64,000 nucleotides of DNA from Andrena cerasifolii. Lineage: Eukaryota; Arthropoda; Insecta; Hymenoptera; Andrenidae. The stretch lies in the NCBI RefSeq assembly GCF_050908995.1, contig NC_135120.1, positions 2,121,433 to 2,185,432 of the forward strand. Direction: 5' to 3'. The position numbers were made by a program, and so were the translations under genes. Shown here piece by piece: positions 23,252-33,373 of this stretch (the stretch's first letter is position 1; each line of letters begins with the position of its first letter). The notes beneath the pieces were generated by a model. It saw only the letters and a program-made list of their open reading frames with translations, ran no database searches and had not been told where the DNA came from.

Positions 23252-25891
23252 CTAAATACACCTATGTAAGTTAGTTACAGTCCTATAAAGAATCGTCCTT
23301 ACCGAAGTCAAGGAGCATTGGAAGGGGTCTATGCCATTGAAATTCTGATTCGCAATAATCATCGCCCTATTAATAGGGTCAACACCGTAATGTCGATATT
23401 TCGGTATCCTTGCCGCAAAGAGAGGCCTAGAACACATGCTCCTAACCGGAGCATTGAACGCTACTACTGCAAGCAAGTAAGGACAATCTACATAACCTTT
23501 AATAACCTTATACAGAAAAATAATATCCGCAAAACATCTGCACTCCTCTAAAGTGACCATCCCTAGTGATACAAGTACAGGGTCATAGTCATGATCGTCC
23601 CAAACCATTGGATTCCCAAGGATACGAGATGCAAACCTCAAAAACTTATGATGCACTCTTTCAATGGATTTAATAAATTTCGTATGCTTGGGGCTCCAAA
23701 TAATTGAGGCATACTCAACATGAGGCCTGACAAGGGCAAAATACAGCAGCTTCAAGGACTCGCTATTCCTGAAGTGTCTGGCAAACCTAGAAATAAAGCC
23801 CAAGGCTCTCATAGCCTTACTGGTACAGCGCAAATAGTGGGACCGAAAGTCAAAACAAGGTGTGATGCACACCCCTAGATCGACGACTTCAGACACTTCG
23901 CCAAGTTCAACGTTATTCAATTTATACGAGTATTTCACACAAAACCTAGCACGGGACGCTCTCAGAACAACACATTTCCCCAAGTGCAGCCGCATACTAT
24001 TCGCAGTGCACCAACGCTCCAACCTCAATAGATCTTTCTGCATACAATTAGCATCCTCAACCCCACGTATAACCCTGAACAATTTTAAATCACCGCATAC
24101 AACAGGAAATTGGCACCTATGAGCACATCAACGATATCGTTGATAAATACATTAAACAGAAGGGGCCCAAGATGCGACCCCTGAAGAACGCCCGAGGTGA
24201 CATTAATCGGAAAAGAAAGACTATTTGATACCTTGACAATCTGTACACGACCTGAGAGATAACTTTCGAGCCAGGTTAATAAGGGCCCACAAACCCACGC
24301 TGTTCAACGCATAAAGAACTAGTCAGCAGCGAGGATAGCATATCGGTGACAATCTCCTCAAACACCTTGGGCAGTACTGATAGCTTACTAATGAAAACAG
24401 GAGTAACGAAGCTAGATTTCCAACGCAAGGGAAACACTCCACTGACCAGAGAGGCATTAAAAATATTCCAGAGAGGCCTCGAAAAAATAAAACTACACTG
24501 TTTAAAGAACAGCGGTGGAATGAACCCTTACTCGAGTCAAGACCGTTTAGCTTGGAGAAAACGTCACCAATAGAGATAGTAAGATCTTTCAGATTTACGT
24601 TATTGAAAGAAGTGTGCTCTAAATTCAAGGCCGTTGACCGCCCAGCAGGAGATGTATATACCGAGCCAAAGTAGGCGGCGAAGAGGTCGGCGATAGCCAC
24701 AGACGTTGAAGCTGTGGAACCCTCATAGTGCATGGAACTGGGGAGGCTGTGGTCACCTCGTTTAGCATTAACGAAGCTCCAGAAGTTCCTAATATTATAC
24801 TGCATAGAGTTTTCCAGAGTCCCAACGTACGCACGATAGTCACACTTCGTAAGAAATTTACACTGAGATCGGAGATCGGAAAATACCAAGTAATCAGCAA
24901 GAGAATTGGAAGTTTTGAATGCTTTATGCGCCCTCTTCTTATTTCTAATGAGAGACCTCAAGCGTGGCGAGAACCATCGAGGATAAAAAGATCGTCTATA
25001 CACCCTCACAGGCACGTAGGCAGCAATGACCTCATCAATATGGGAATATAGACGATCAACAGCAATATCCGGATATTCCTCGAGTCACAGAATCCCAGTC
25101 AATATAATTTAAGTGATTAATTATCCTAGGGAAATCGCCGCACTTAAAATCCACGTAAGTTACATTATCACGGGTTTGGTTAATAAACGCAAATAGATCA
25201 TTCAAACGCACTTTCAGCGGCGGATGATAAGAATCAGGGGAAATAAGAAAATCAACGGCATTATCTACAAAAAAGCTCGATATCCTTGACAAAGATTAAA
25301 TCTAATAAACTACCGTAGGAGTTACCAATACTATTCACCTGAGCTAGGCCGCAGTGGCTATAACCCTCGAGAAGGAAGTCAATGGCCGACGACTCCAATG
25401 ATGGGATACCCGTTTTCTTAGAGCAAAACGAGCCAGGTCCAGTAGGCCAAACTACATGGGGGAGGTTGAAATCACCCAAGATACAGAAAGCATCATCACT
25501 GTAATTATGAAACATCTCAGATACGCAGCAGACATGTCTGTCATGGAGATCCGGCTAAGAGGCAGGCGGGAGATATAAGGCGCCAAAGATGACATATTTA
25601 TTATGAAGGCGAACACGAACGAATACCTGTTCCAGATCATCACGTATGGGGGTAATCACCGAGCAGGATAACGAATTCCTGATTGCAATAAGGACACCCC
25701 CACCTCGCAAAAAAAGAACTCGTACTGATGGATCTATCAGACCGGAAGATGTTAAAATTAGTAAGGCCCAGCTCAGACGATGAAATAGACGAATTTAGCC
25801 AGATTTGGATAAAAACTAGAATATCATATTGGACGGCAGAACACAATATAGCAAATTTCAGATCATCTAGTTTAGTTCTCAAGCCACGCAC
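23252..25891 (-). pseudogene. LINE ORF2 endonuclease-reverse transcriptase, broken
   Basis: An apurinic-type endonuclease region (25890-25060) has NVRGLRTKLDDL, GDFNLPHVVW and DSYHPPL in place of the usual SDH. A reverse transcriptase follows: the linker/fingers region at 25015-24323, NVTSGVLQGSHLGPLLFN near 24180. A C-terminal region has RWCTANSMRLHLGKC, ending at 23252. The catalytic YADD box near 24087-24100 is destroyed by a one-base loss: the frame reads YA, then shifts. At least five other frame breaks are visible, for example near 25640, 25500 and 24500. The enzyme is dead. Confidence 0.85.
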
Positions 25892-25917
25892 ATTCTAATA
25901 ATACACCATGGGGAAGC

Positions 25918-26823
25918 TTAATGGTTTTTTGAGGCAGGATCCCGGGTTCTATTAATCGCAACGATGGACGGCACACCATGGTTATAACGGATGGTCCAGT
26001 TCATCTCGCCCCGCTCATGAAGTTCCCTCAGTCTACCCCTGAGCTGATCCAGTGCCTGGCGCTGAGTCCTCGTCCTGTCGTCAGTGATTTTGCAAGGTCC
26101 CGAATAGCGAGACTTGCCTCTTAAAACGCTGATGACCATATCCGGTGACTTAAGGCCAACACATAGGGGTCTCGGGGCTGAACCTCTTCGTTTCCCGAGC
26201 CTTAGCAGCGTAATGTCCACATAGTCCGAAGGCCGAATCTGGTTAAGTATCGATTTAACAGCCACTAGGTCTTCAGATCGAGAAATGTCTGGCGAGGAAC
26301 TAGGCGATTCCGGTAACCCATGGATAATAAGGTTACCCGCTCTGGCCTGCCTGTCATTCAATTCAGCCATAATCTCATCTGTGGCCAAAGGACCCATTGA
26401 CAGTTGACCAGTACCGCTGGCTGCATTCTGCTCCAGCAGACAGACCCGTTTATCCAGGTCAGACACATTAGATTTCAATTCAGCAAGCTCATCCCTGATA
26501 GCAGAGACAATTTCCTGACGAAAATTGCCAAACTCCTCCCTGAATAGTCGGATTTCACTCAACATATCCTTGAACATATCGACTGTCGGAAAAGATAATT
26601 GGGCCTGTACCAGCTGAGAGTGTATGACGTCAACGTCAATAACAGCTGATCCCGCGGAAGAAGACAGTCCGCAATTTAAAAACAGGCCGTTGACACAGGG
26701 GTGACCCGTCCGGCCTATACAACCAGGATGGGAGACCACGCCACAGTGAGCACAGGTGACAGGATTTGCAACTCCCGTGCCACATCCCTTACATTTTCTG
26801 GCTGAAGGACCCATGAGCCACAA
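25918..26823 (-). CDS. LINE ORF1 protein with PHD-like zinc finger
   Basis: An intact 301-codon frame (a second ATG three codons in, MGPSARKC, could be the start). The N-terminus has a PHD-like cysteine/histidine cluster: CKGCGTG, CAHCGVVSHPGC. A coiled-coil-prone segment follows (about residues 80-140), then a basic domain around residues 150-280 of the RRM/CTD type with NLIIHGLPES. Such proteins bind the LINE RNA and chaperone it during target-primed reverse transcription. It is the best-preserved frame of the element; ORF2 downstream is broken, so it would not support autonomous movement. Confidence 0.8.
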   Translation of the reverse strand: MWLMGPSARKCKGCGTGVANPVTCAHCGVVSHPGCIGRTGHPCVNGLFLNCGLSSSAGSAVIDVDVIHSQLVQAQLSFPTVDMFKDMLSEIRLFREEFGNFRQEIVSAIRDELAELKSNVSDLDKRVCLLEQNAASGTGQLSMGPLATDEIMAELNDRQARAGNLIIHGLPESPSSSPDISRSEDLVAVKSILNQIRPSDYVDITLLRLGKRRGSAPRPLCVGLKSPDMVISVLRGKSRYSGPCKITDDRTRTQRQALDQLRGRLRELHERGEMNWTIRYNHGVPSIVAINRTRDPASKNH

Positions 26824-27084
26824 TGAAAGAACTTAGGCACAGAAATTAAATCACACGACGTCAGATTGGTCCACTTCGAGACTGATCGAAGAGGATAGCA
26901 CCAAAATATGCTGATTAGAATATATCAAAGATTGATAATATTCACACTCCCCTCACCACTGAACGAAGGGCATAGGGACTACACACAGGCCTGAAAAGGT
27001 TGCACACCCACGATCAGGATAATACACCAGATTTAAAACTCGATATAGCCAGAAGAACCAAACGAAATTGTAACCGACTTGGGA

Positions 27085-27290
27085 TCAAAACAAAGCACGT
27101 GTATCGTATATCTTATATCCCGGAGGTATGCGAGAATAAAATTCGTGAATCGTGTGTACCGGTTTATCGTTGTTGTACGCACCGGTAGTGTTGCGGCGTG
27201 GAAGATCACTTCGTGCTTGATCGACGATTAATCTTACAATACCGCACTCTTGTGATAGGTTAAGATCACATAAGCTCACTGAATTTTGTG
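27085..27290 (-). pseudogene. Polinton penton-like structural protein, C-terminal fragment
   Basis: The minus strand reads TGAYNNDKPVHTIHEF then PPGYKI, the conserved C-terminal segment of the Polinton protein whose N-terminal part lies at 27740-28040. A BEL/Pao fragment separates the halves and the LINE begins about 100 bp further on. The frame ends prematurely after DTRALF. Confidence 0.65.
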
Positions 27291-27381
27291 TAATAAATTG
27301 ACACGTAACAAATATATTTTTAACTGATATAGATGTATAATGAATGCTATTGAAGTGTACAATTCTAGTGATTACTGAGTT

Positions 27382-27750
27382 CTAAAGTACTGTGACTCTG
27401 ACTGCAAGCGCAGTGGTATCTCTAAAACGTTCGATTAAACACGGTTCATTCGACATCCACTGTCGTAAGTGAAACCCCCCCTTCTCTGCGAAACTGATTA
27501 AGTCGTCTCTAAGTGTCATACCTCCCTGCACTGAGTTTATTCTCGTCAAAACATCATCTACATAAAAATCCTCCAGAGATACTCTCGCGGCAATTGGATA
27601 GGTTTTAGCTTCGTCTCGCGCTAATTGTTGGAGCGTTCTAACCGCAAGAAAAGAAGCCGATGCCATCCCGTACGTACTGCATTCAATTGATACGTCTTTA
27701 ATGGGTCGTCAGAGTTCTCACGCCAAATTATTTTTTGGTATTTTCGATCA
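27382..27750 (-). pseudogene. BEL/Pao reverse-transcriptase fragment inside the Polinton
   Basis: The frame begins DRKYQKIIWRENSDDP near 27750. After a small frameshift near 27675 it continues MASASFLAVRTLQQLARDEA and FYVDDVLT, the palm domain with the YVDD catalytic box of BEL/Pao reverse transcriptases. Only about 120 codons survive. The sequence is clearly from another lineage than the BEL element at 32310-36500 (compare FLAIRSLKRLAQDEG there). It is inserted in the Polinton penton-like gene. Confidence 0.85.
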
Positions 27751-28040
27751 GTTTGGATCGCGTTAACTTGTCTATGTTGTTGTTAGCTCGTAGCACTAGC
27801 GGATACTTGTCGTCGTCATCCGCATCGTTAGCTGCATCGTGGTTTTTGCGATCACGAAAATGTTAATCGATCTTGGTGATAGCGTCTAATTCGTAGGAAC
27901 CGTGGGGAATCGCAACGCTGGGGATAGCGGCGTTCTAGTTCGTACTGTCCGTCACTGAAATCTATCGGTGGAACATAGTTAACCGTGAGCACGCTTCTAC
28001 GACCTGTTAACGTGAGTGTGAGCGACATTGTACTACCGCC
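27740..28040 (-). pseudogene. Polinton penton-like structural protein, N-terminal fragment
   Basis: An ATG at about 28032 opens MSLTLTLTGRRSVLTVNYV and PPIDFSDGQYEL, the characteristic start of a conserved Polinton structural ORF (minor capsid/penton-like). A frameshift near 27935 moves the frame, where IPHGSYELDAI is seen, then LVLRANNNIDKL near 27790. The BEL fragment breaks in just after this. The role in the virion is inferred from published Polinton gene assignments, not from this sequence. Confidence 0.65.
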
Positions 28041-28077
28041 GCTGTCGGTTACGCTAGTGAGACAGAGAGGGAGAAAG

Positions 28078-28480
28078 TTACTCGGACGTATTATTGCCTG
28101 TCAATTTATCTTGAGTAGTGTCGACGCTAAAATTCCAGAGCCTTTTGTTGCATAAATTGTACGCACAAGTGACCGCAATTTGAAGGTGGTCATGATTGTA
28201 CTTGATCGCGGTCGTAGTTGTCGTTCTCCGTCCGAAATAATCGATCAGTTCCGCGGGTGGTCGAAAATTCCCAAAACTGTCGAAATACTGCACGCGCGAT
28301 CCACGTTTCGCGTACGCGACCCAGTGTGTGCCATCGCCGCGATTCTCGTCCAGTTTTGCGGTACCGCATTTGTTCGCTGGTACGCGCGGGGGGAGCGTGT
28401 CGCGTATAAACACCCCCCAAAAGAACAGTACGTCGATGCATTCGCGCTCTAATTGCAGGTTCGTCACAGGTTTTTGTTGT
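28078..28480 (-). pseudogene. Polinton adenain-like cysteine protease
   Basis: A 129-codon frame beginning MTNLQLERECIDVLFFWGVF. It has GDGTHWVAYAK (catalytic His) and YFDSFG (acid/Asn region), then a QIAVTC stretch in which the usual Gln and Cys of the adenovirus-type protease could lie. The segment after YNHDHLQ diverges from the family and ends early, so the C-terminus is probably frameshifted. In Polintons this enzyme is thought to mature capsid proteins. It precedes the penton-like gene on the same strand. Confidence 0.75.
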
Positions 28481-28559
28481 TGTTGACGTCGCGTTATCGT
28501 CCCATTCGCCGACGCAAGCCTGGTTGATTAGCGTTTTCTTTTCCTCGGTCGTCGTCTCA

Positions 28560-29115
28560 AGTTCATGCCGGCGCTGCGCTTGTAAGGTACTAGATACATT
28601 CTTCGACTTTCCATTGCCCGATTATGAGGCAACGTCTCTTCCAGCGGTTTTCGCGCGGCCTTCGCGTCGTTGACCGCTTTGGTGATACCCGCCGTTCCAC
28701 CGGCCAATGCACCGATAGCCGACAGAACAGGCAGAGGAAGCGGAAAAAAAAATCACCGCGTTTCGCTACCGGTAAGACGCGGTGCCGTAGCGACTGTTGT
28801 TTTCTGGACTTGCGTTTCTTTCTCGTAGACCTTCTACTCATACCCATGCCGAGTTTAGTCTTAACTTTCATTGTGGCCCAGTCGCAGCTGCTTTTTCACC
28901 GAACGTCGCGTCGTTTGCGAACACTCGTTCTAGCGCTCTCGACTAGCGCTCAATCCGCCTCGCGTCGACCCTCCACATCCCGGTGCCGCGAGTACACGAT
29001 ATCGTGCTCTCGAAAAGCGGCGTCCATCAGATTTATACCTTCGTCGCCGCGAGCCAATCGCTGCAGCAAACGCGTTCCCGGTCCGCAGAACTGATACCCC
29101 GGAATGTATAGTTAT
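28560..29115 (-). pseudogene. Polinton PLA2-like / basic core-like protein, frameshifted
   Basis: The minus strand from about 29112 reads GYQFCGPGTRLLQRL and later EHDIVYSRHRD. This is the calcium-loop-like CGPGT and the catalytic HDxxY motif of the parvovirus-type phospholipase A2 domain found in many Polintons. A stop interrupts at 28950-28952. Downstream, TKLGMGMSRRS (about 28850) and VLPVAKRG (about 28775) mark the basic core-like part, after which a run of nine A's (28744-28752, plus strand) shifts the frame. Further family-like sequence continues in another frame to about 28560. In one Polinton gene these parts would sit together; here at least three breaks separate them. Confidence 0.7.
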
Positions 29116-29544
29116 ATCGGTAAACGGTTTATGATCCTGTTCACGAGACCCGATCCTATCTTCATAGACTTCTTGTTATTCGATTTACATGTTGCCGCAA
29201 CCATAAATGTGAAAATCAAATCCTCGAACCGCGAATACTTCGCCATGGGCCGGCACGCGAGCCTGGATTGCTTTTACTTGTGCCAATCGTTCGCGCAAAT
29301 ACCGAAACACTTGATCAGAGACAACGTGAATTTTCTCGTGCTGTTCAAACAGGACGGGGTGAACTTGCGTCGCGTATACAACGATCACGTGAACACGGAC
29401 ATGACGTTCGAGGCGTTCAACGACCTGCGCGCGAGATGTTGGAGACGACAATACAACTTCGTGGTCATCCACAAGGACAGTTCCATGTACGATGGTCGGT
29501 ATCGACGAGGATTTAACGAGTTCATGGTAGCGCGAGAACATTAG
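29104..29544 (+). pseudogene. Polinton packaging ATPase, C-terminal part
   Basis: An open frame whose part from about 29230 is strongly family-like: MGRHASLDCFYLCQSFAQIP, KHLIRDNVNFLVLFKQD, YNDHVNTDMTFEAF and GRYRRGFNEF. This is the C-terminal half of the FtsK/HerA-type genome-packaging ATPase of Polintons. The N-terminal half with the Walker A loop is missing and the acidic Walker B strand is not recognisable, so it is a 5'-truncated copy. It lies head-to-head with the PLA2-like gene, a usual Polinton arrangement. Confidence 0.85.
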
Positions 29545-30365
29545 TAGACCGCGAGTCCTTCATCAAACAACACGGGGATGGCTAATGGACCTGCGACGGA
29601 GACGACTAGCAGTGTCAACATGGAAATCACGCAATAACAACAACGACAACAACAGAAAATGAAAAAGAAACAGCGTCATAGCTAACAGCCACGAGACGTC
29701 GAGACGAAGAAGAAAATGGCTAAAATCAGCCACACTATAAGGAAGAAATGTATGAGCTTGAAAGTCGGTAAAATGGCGACGAAAGCTGCTGTGGAGGAGA
29801 GTGCGCCTCCGATCGTCGAACCGTTGAAACACTTGGTTAAGAACACTTGTTCGGGAAATCGCCCATGTAACGCCATTTTCCGTGCTCGAGCGCACGCAGA
29901 CGTGATGATTCATTGCGGCCCCTCCCCCTGCTCATGTGGAGCATCGATCATGTCTCTCTTCCATCGATCGGCGATCAATGGAAGGGGAGAGCTCGCGATA
30001 CGAGGAAATCGGGGGAGATTTCCTGATTCTTCTTGGTGACGAAACGCTTACGAGGTAACAGCTGTTAACCGCTTGCTTGCTTTGCTCTCTGCTTCGCGAG
30101 TCTGCGCCGATTCCGCATGCTACGCGATTCTTAACTCTGGGTGCTTTGCTACAGCGTAGGACAGTTCGTGCTTCTATTTATACTAATTAATTGTACAGAA
30201 TTGTTTCGTTGCTTTCGTTTATTGGTGTACAAGTTGTAAATAGTGTATGTTTAAGATTAAAATTAGTGTTATTAAGATTTAAGTACTTAAAGCTAAACCT
30301 AAACCTCTCGCGATTGTCCTGAAACTGCAACATGCGCGATCCGTTATTTTGCTAACAACACTGCA
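29545..30365 (+). other. Polinton intergenic region, no gene recognised
   Basis: Short open frames (for example 29716-30039, plus) have no domain that I recognise. The region lies between the ATPase and the DUF8207-like gene and may hold decayed small Polinton genes. Confidence 0.3.
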
Positions 30366-30970
30366 ATGCGAAAAACGAGCCCAGCGATACCACCGAAGCT
30401 ACAACCATTGCTCGTCAAGAGGAAGCATAAGCAGCAACAACAACAACATCGGTTGAGGAAGAGACGATTATCCTTTACTTCGTCTACAGCCGAAGCGACG
30501 ATACGCCCCGAAACAACTCCGCTCCCGGATTCGGACGATGACGACGACAACGACGACGAGGACGACTACGAAACAACCGAAGAGCATGATCTGGGCCATG
30601 GTGAGACGGATGAAACGATTTAGGAAGTTCTCGATATAAAAACCACCACCGGCAACCTCGACGCGTACACCCGAAACGCCACCGGGCCGCTATCGCGTGA
30701 ATATTTGCAACTGTTCTTCACCGATACCAAGAAACTGGTCGACAACGTGTACAGCGTGCACCTAAGCGATGACCAATAGCTGATGATCGGTGATTCCGTG
30801 CTCACCATCAGCGAGAACGATGACGTTAGCGTGAACGGCAAGCGATATGCGGGTACTCGAGGCTTATACGAAGTTCTGTTCATACGAATACCTAACGATC
30901 GGGTGTACCGAATCCCAAGCCTCTGCCACAGTCCTTTTGCCCTTTTTATTAAACGCCAACTTCCAGAGTA
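30366..30970 (+). pseudogene. Polinton-associated DUF8207-like protein
   Basis: Starts MRKTSPAIPPKLQPLL with a basic, glutamine-rich stretch and a long Asp/Glu tract (DSDDDDDNDDEDDY). One frame then continues past stops at 30621-30623 and 30777-30779. It gives GPLSREYLQLFF, VDNVYSVHLSDD, IGDSVLTISENDD and GTRGLYEVLFIRIPND. This series is typical of an uncharacterised protein common in insect Polintons. Function unknown. The two in-frame stops disable it. It closes the recognisable Polinton block on the right. Confidence 0.65.
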
Positions 30971-32309
30971 ATTTTCATACTTCATTGTCGTGTCACCCAT
31001 TAGCATGTAAGTGTGTTTGTGCGTTGAATGGAACTGGTGTGAGAATGAGTATGGTAATGAGAGGGGGAAAATCGAGCGTATGCGCGATCATCAGTCGATC
31101 GGCGGATCGACTGGAGAGCGGATCAAGCGAACAAACGAAAGATTGCGCAATCTCATGCAATGTCCCGAGCGAAACTGCGACGCACACAGCTACAAATCGA
31201 TCTAGATCGTGATTGGAGCGCGCTCGAAGAGCGAAATGGGCATGGATACGGGCCCATCGACCGAGAGAAGATTCATTACCTCTCCGATATTCGGAGAACG
31301 AATAAGTCTCGCATTAGCACTTTTAATTAGTATTTTGGGTAGCCCCTAAAACGGCTCCTGGACAACGTGAATCTTCCATTCTGGGTAGCCCCTAAAACGG
31401 CTCCTGAACAACGTGAATCTTCCATCTCAGGTTGTTTCAACCAGCACCGTGGAAGTATTCACCTCAGATCGTTTTAATTAACGCCTGAGCACCGTGGAAG
31501 CATTTATCTGGAACAACTCTCTCTCAACCACTAAATAAACATTCTTAATCCTCATAAATCCAGATCAAGCAATCCGATCAAATTCTATCATTGCCTAGCC
31601 ATTAAGGTCAATTTCTGCTATATCGATCATAGGTATTCTCTTTGTACCGATCACGAGTCGCAACCTAGATCAACCAATATCATTTATTATTATTTACGTT
31701 CTATATCGGCCAAGCTTGATTCATTTACTATGATTTGCGTTCCACATCGGCCAAGCGTCATTCATTTATTATTTACATTACTATTTTTTACACCTTTTTA
31801 TAGTGACTAAAATGTCATTAACTTGGTTAAACAGTTATACACGTGTAGAAAGTGTTCTTACTGAATAAACACTGTTAACCTTTAGACGGTCGGGATCTTT
31901 TCATTGAAATTGTTAATTTTATTTACTTAAACTAAAATTTATGCATATATACCACCAAAATAGCCGGCAAAGTATCCAAATTCTTAGGTGGCCACTACAG
32001 TGACCAGCTCGGCCGCGAACGGTATGGCATATACTGGAATTTTTAAAATTTTAAGTTTAATGCTTCTAAGGGTTTGTGATATCGCTAATCACGATTCTAA
32101 GGTCAGAGTATCGAAATTTTACACAGAAACAGTGTCCTCAACCTAAACAAGCCTAAATGAATTATCAGCAGTTACATTCATATATTATTATTTCCTTTGG
32201 CGTTATCCAGACTTAACGAAGTGGACGTAGGAAGTTTTGTAGCACTTTTTTGTTTTTTGGGGTTTTTTTCTGTTATTTTTGGATTTGTTCTGTTAGTTTT
32301 CTGATTTTA
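30971..32309 (+). other. Between Polinton and BEL element; no gene recognised
   Basis: It contains the 46-bp tandem repeat at 31333-31425. I looked for the 5' LTR of the BEL element here and for its copy downstream of 36500, and found none by eye. AATAAA-type signals occur near 31864, but no LTR can be defined. Confidence 0.35.
31333..31425 (+). repeat. 46-bp direct tandem duplication
   Basis: GGGTAGCCCCTAAAACGGCT and the following bases up to ATCTTCC occur twice with a period of 46 bp (31337 and 31383) and one or two differences. Confidence 0.9.
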
Positions 32310-32800
32310 CTATTTATTATGCGAGCTGCAATTGCGCAACTCACTAATGCCCATGAATGCTCTCCGGCCGCCGCATCAAAACCGGTCACAGGAACAGGTA
32401 ACGGTAGTCGAAGGTTGTCAGGGCAACAAAAGAGCAATAAACCTGGATTGTCACAGAGGAATGCGTTCGTCACTGTGAAGGGGCCTGAGTGTCCCATTTG
32501 TAAGGATGCACACGGAGTCTGAAATTGCGACGGGTTTAGAGCATTATCGCTAAAGGAACGTTCTGCGGTGGTGGCAAAGGCTTCACTATGTGTGAATTGC
32601 CTCAAACAAGGGCACATTGCTAAAGAGTGCAATTTTGGACCATGTTGCGTGTGCCGTAAAGGCATCATACACTGCTCCACAGGCCTGGCGCTTCACGGAA
32701 TGAAGCGACCAGCGGATCTTCGGTATCGAATCCGAAGACAGCAGGCACGTCTTCACCCGCGTTAGAGGAACGGCCACCGACTCCCGAATGACTAACAAGG
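32310..32800 (+). pseudogene. BEL gag C-terminal zinc-knuckle region
   Basis: Clear zinc knuckles: CPICKDAHG (broken by a TGA at 32520-32522 where a tryptophan is usual), then CVNCLKQGHIAKEC and CCVCRK. A one-base frameshift near 32660 follows, after which family-like HHTLLHRPGA continues in another frame up to a stop near 32790. The main capsid part of gag is absent upstream. Gag zinc knuckles bind the genomic RNA during particle assembly. Confidence 0.8.
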
Positions 32801-32863
32801 CAAGAGGATCTACGGGGAACGAGATGTCAAAGGGTTTTTTAGGTCGATTCAGCCGGCAATGAA

Positions 32864-33373
32864 TTGTTGGTAACGGCGCGTATTAACGTTGTGAATAAGG
32901 ATCAACAGCCAGTAAGCTGTCGAACATTAATCGACACGTGTGCTGCATCTAATTTCATGACCGAAGGATTCGCGAAGAAGCTGGGTCTACCACGGAAGAC
33001 ATGTTATGTTCCACTCGGGGTCCTCAACGATATGTCGACGGTTGCAATACATATGATAAAGGCAACCATCCAGGCGGGTGTCGGCGACTATCAAAAAACG
33101 CTGACCTTTCTTACGGTTCCTAACATTTCGTCGTTAGTGCCTGACCGACCGATCGATCGGTCAACCATCGCGGTTCCAGGTGGAATTAACTTAGCTGATC
33201 CCAACTTTCATCGACCTGCACCTGTCGAGATGTTATTGGGATCCGGAACCGCATTGTCATTGTTATGCGTGGGGCAATTAGATTTGACGCCGCCCAACGG
33301 TTCGGGTCTATTCCTTCAGAAGACAGGAGCGCACCAGCAGCTCCGACGGCAGAACGCAGAATCTGTCATTTAA
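32864..33373 (+). pseudogene. BEL aspartic protease
   Basis: An open frame with the BEL-type active-site segment LIDTCAASNFM (Asp-Thr-Cys instead of the retroviral Asp-Thr-Gly, normal for this group). LFLQKTGA lies near the end. The frame shifts near 33327 with loss of some codons, and the rest of the polyprotein continues in the overlapping frame starting at 33265. It matures the gag-pol polyprotein. Confidence 0.8.

Larger units (their letters stand above)
23063..26985 (-). mobile_element. Jockey/CR1-like LINE, near full length, decayed
   Basis: A non-LTR retrotransposon in minus orientation. ORF1 lies at 25918-26823 and ORF2 (endonuclease plus reverse transcriptase) at 23252-25891. The 3' end is a short TAAA-type tail near 23063-23095 on the plus-strand map. 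It is inserted in the Polinton between the penton-like gene and the capsid fragment. No target-site duplication was identified. Confidence 0.85.
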
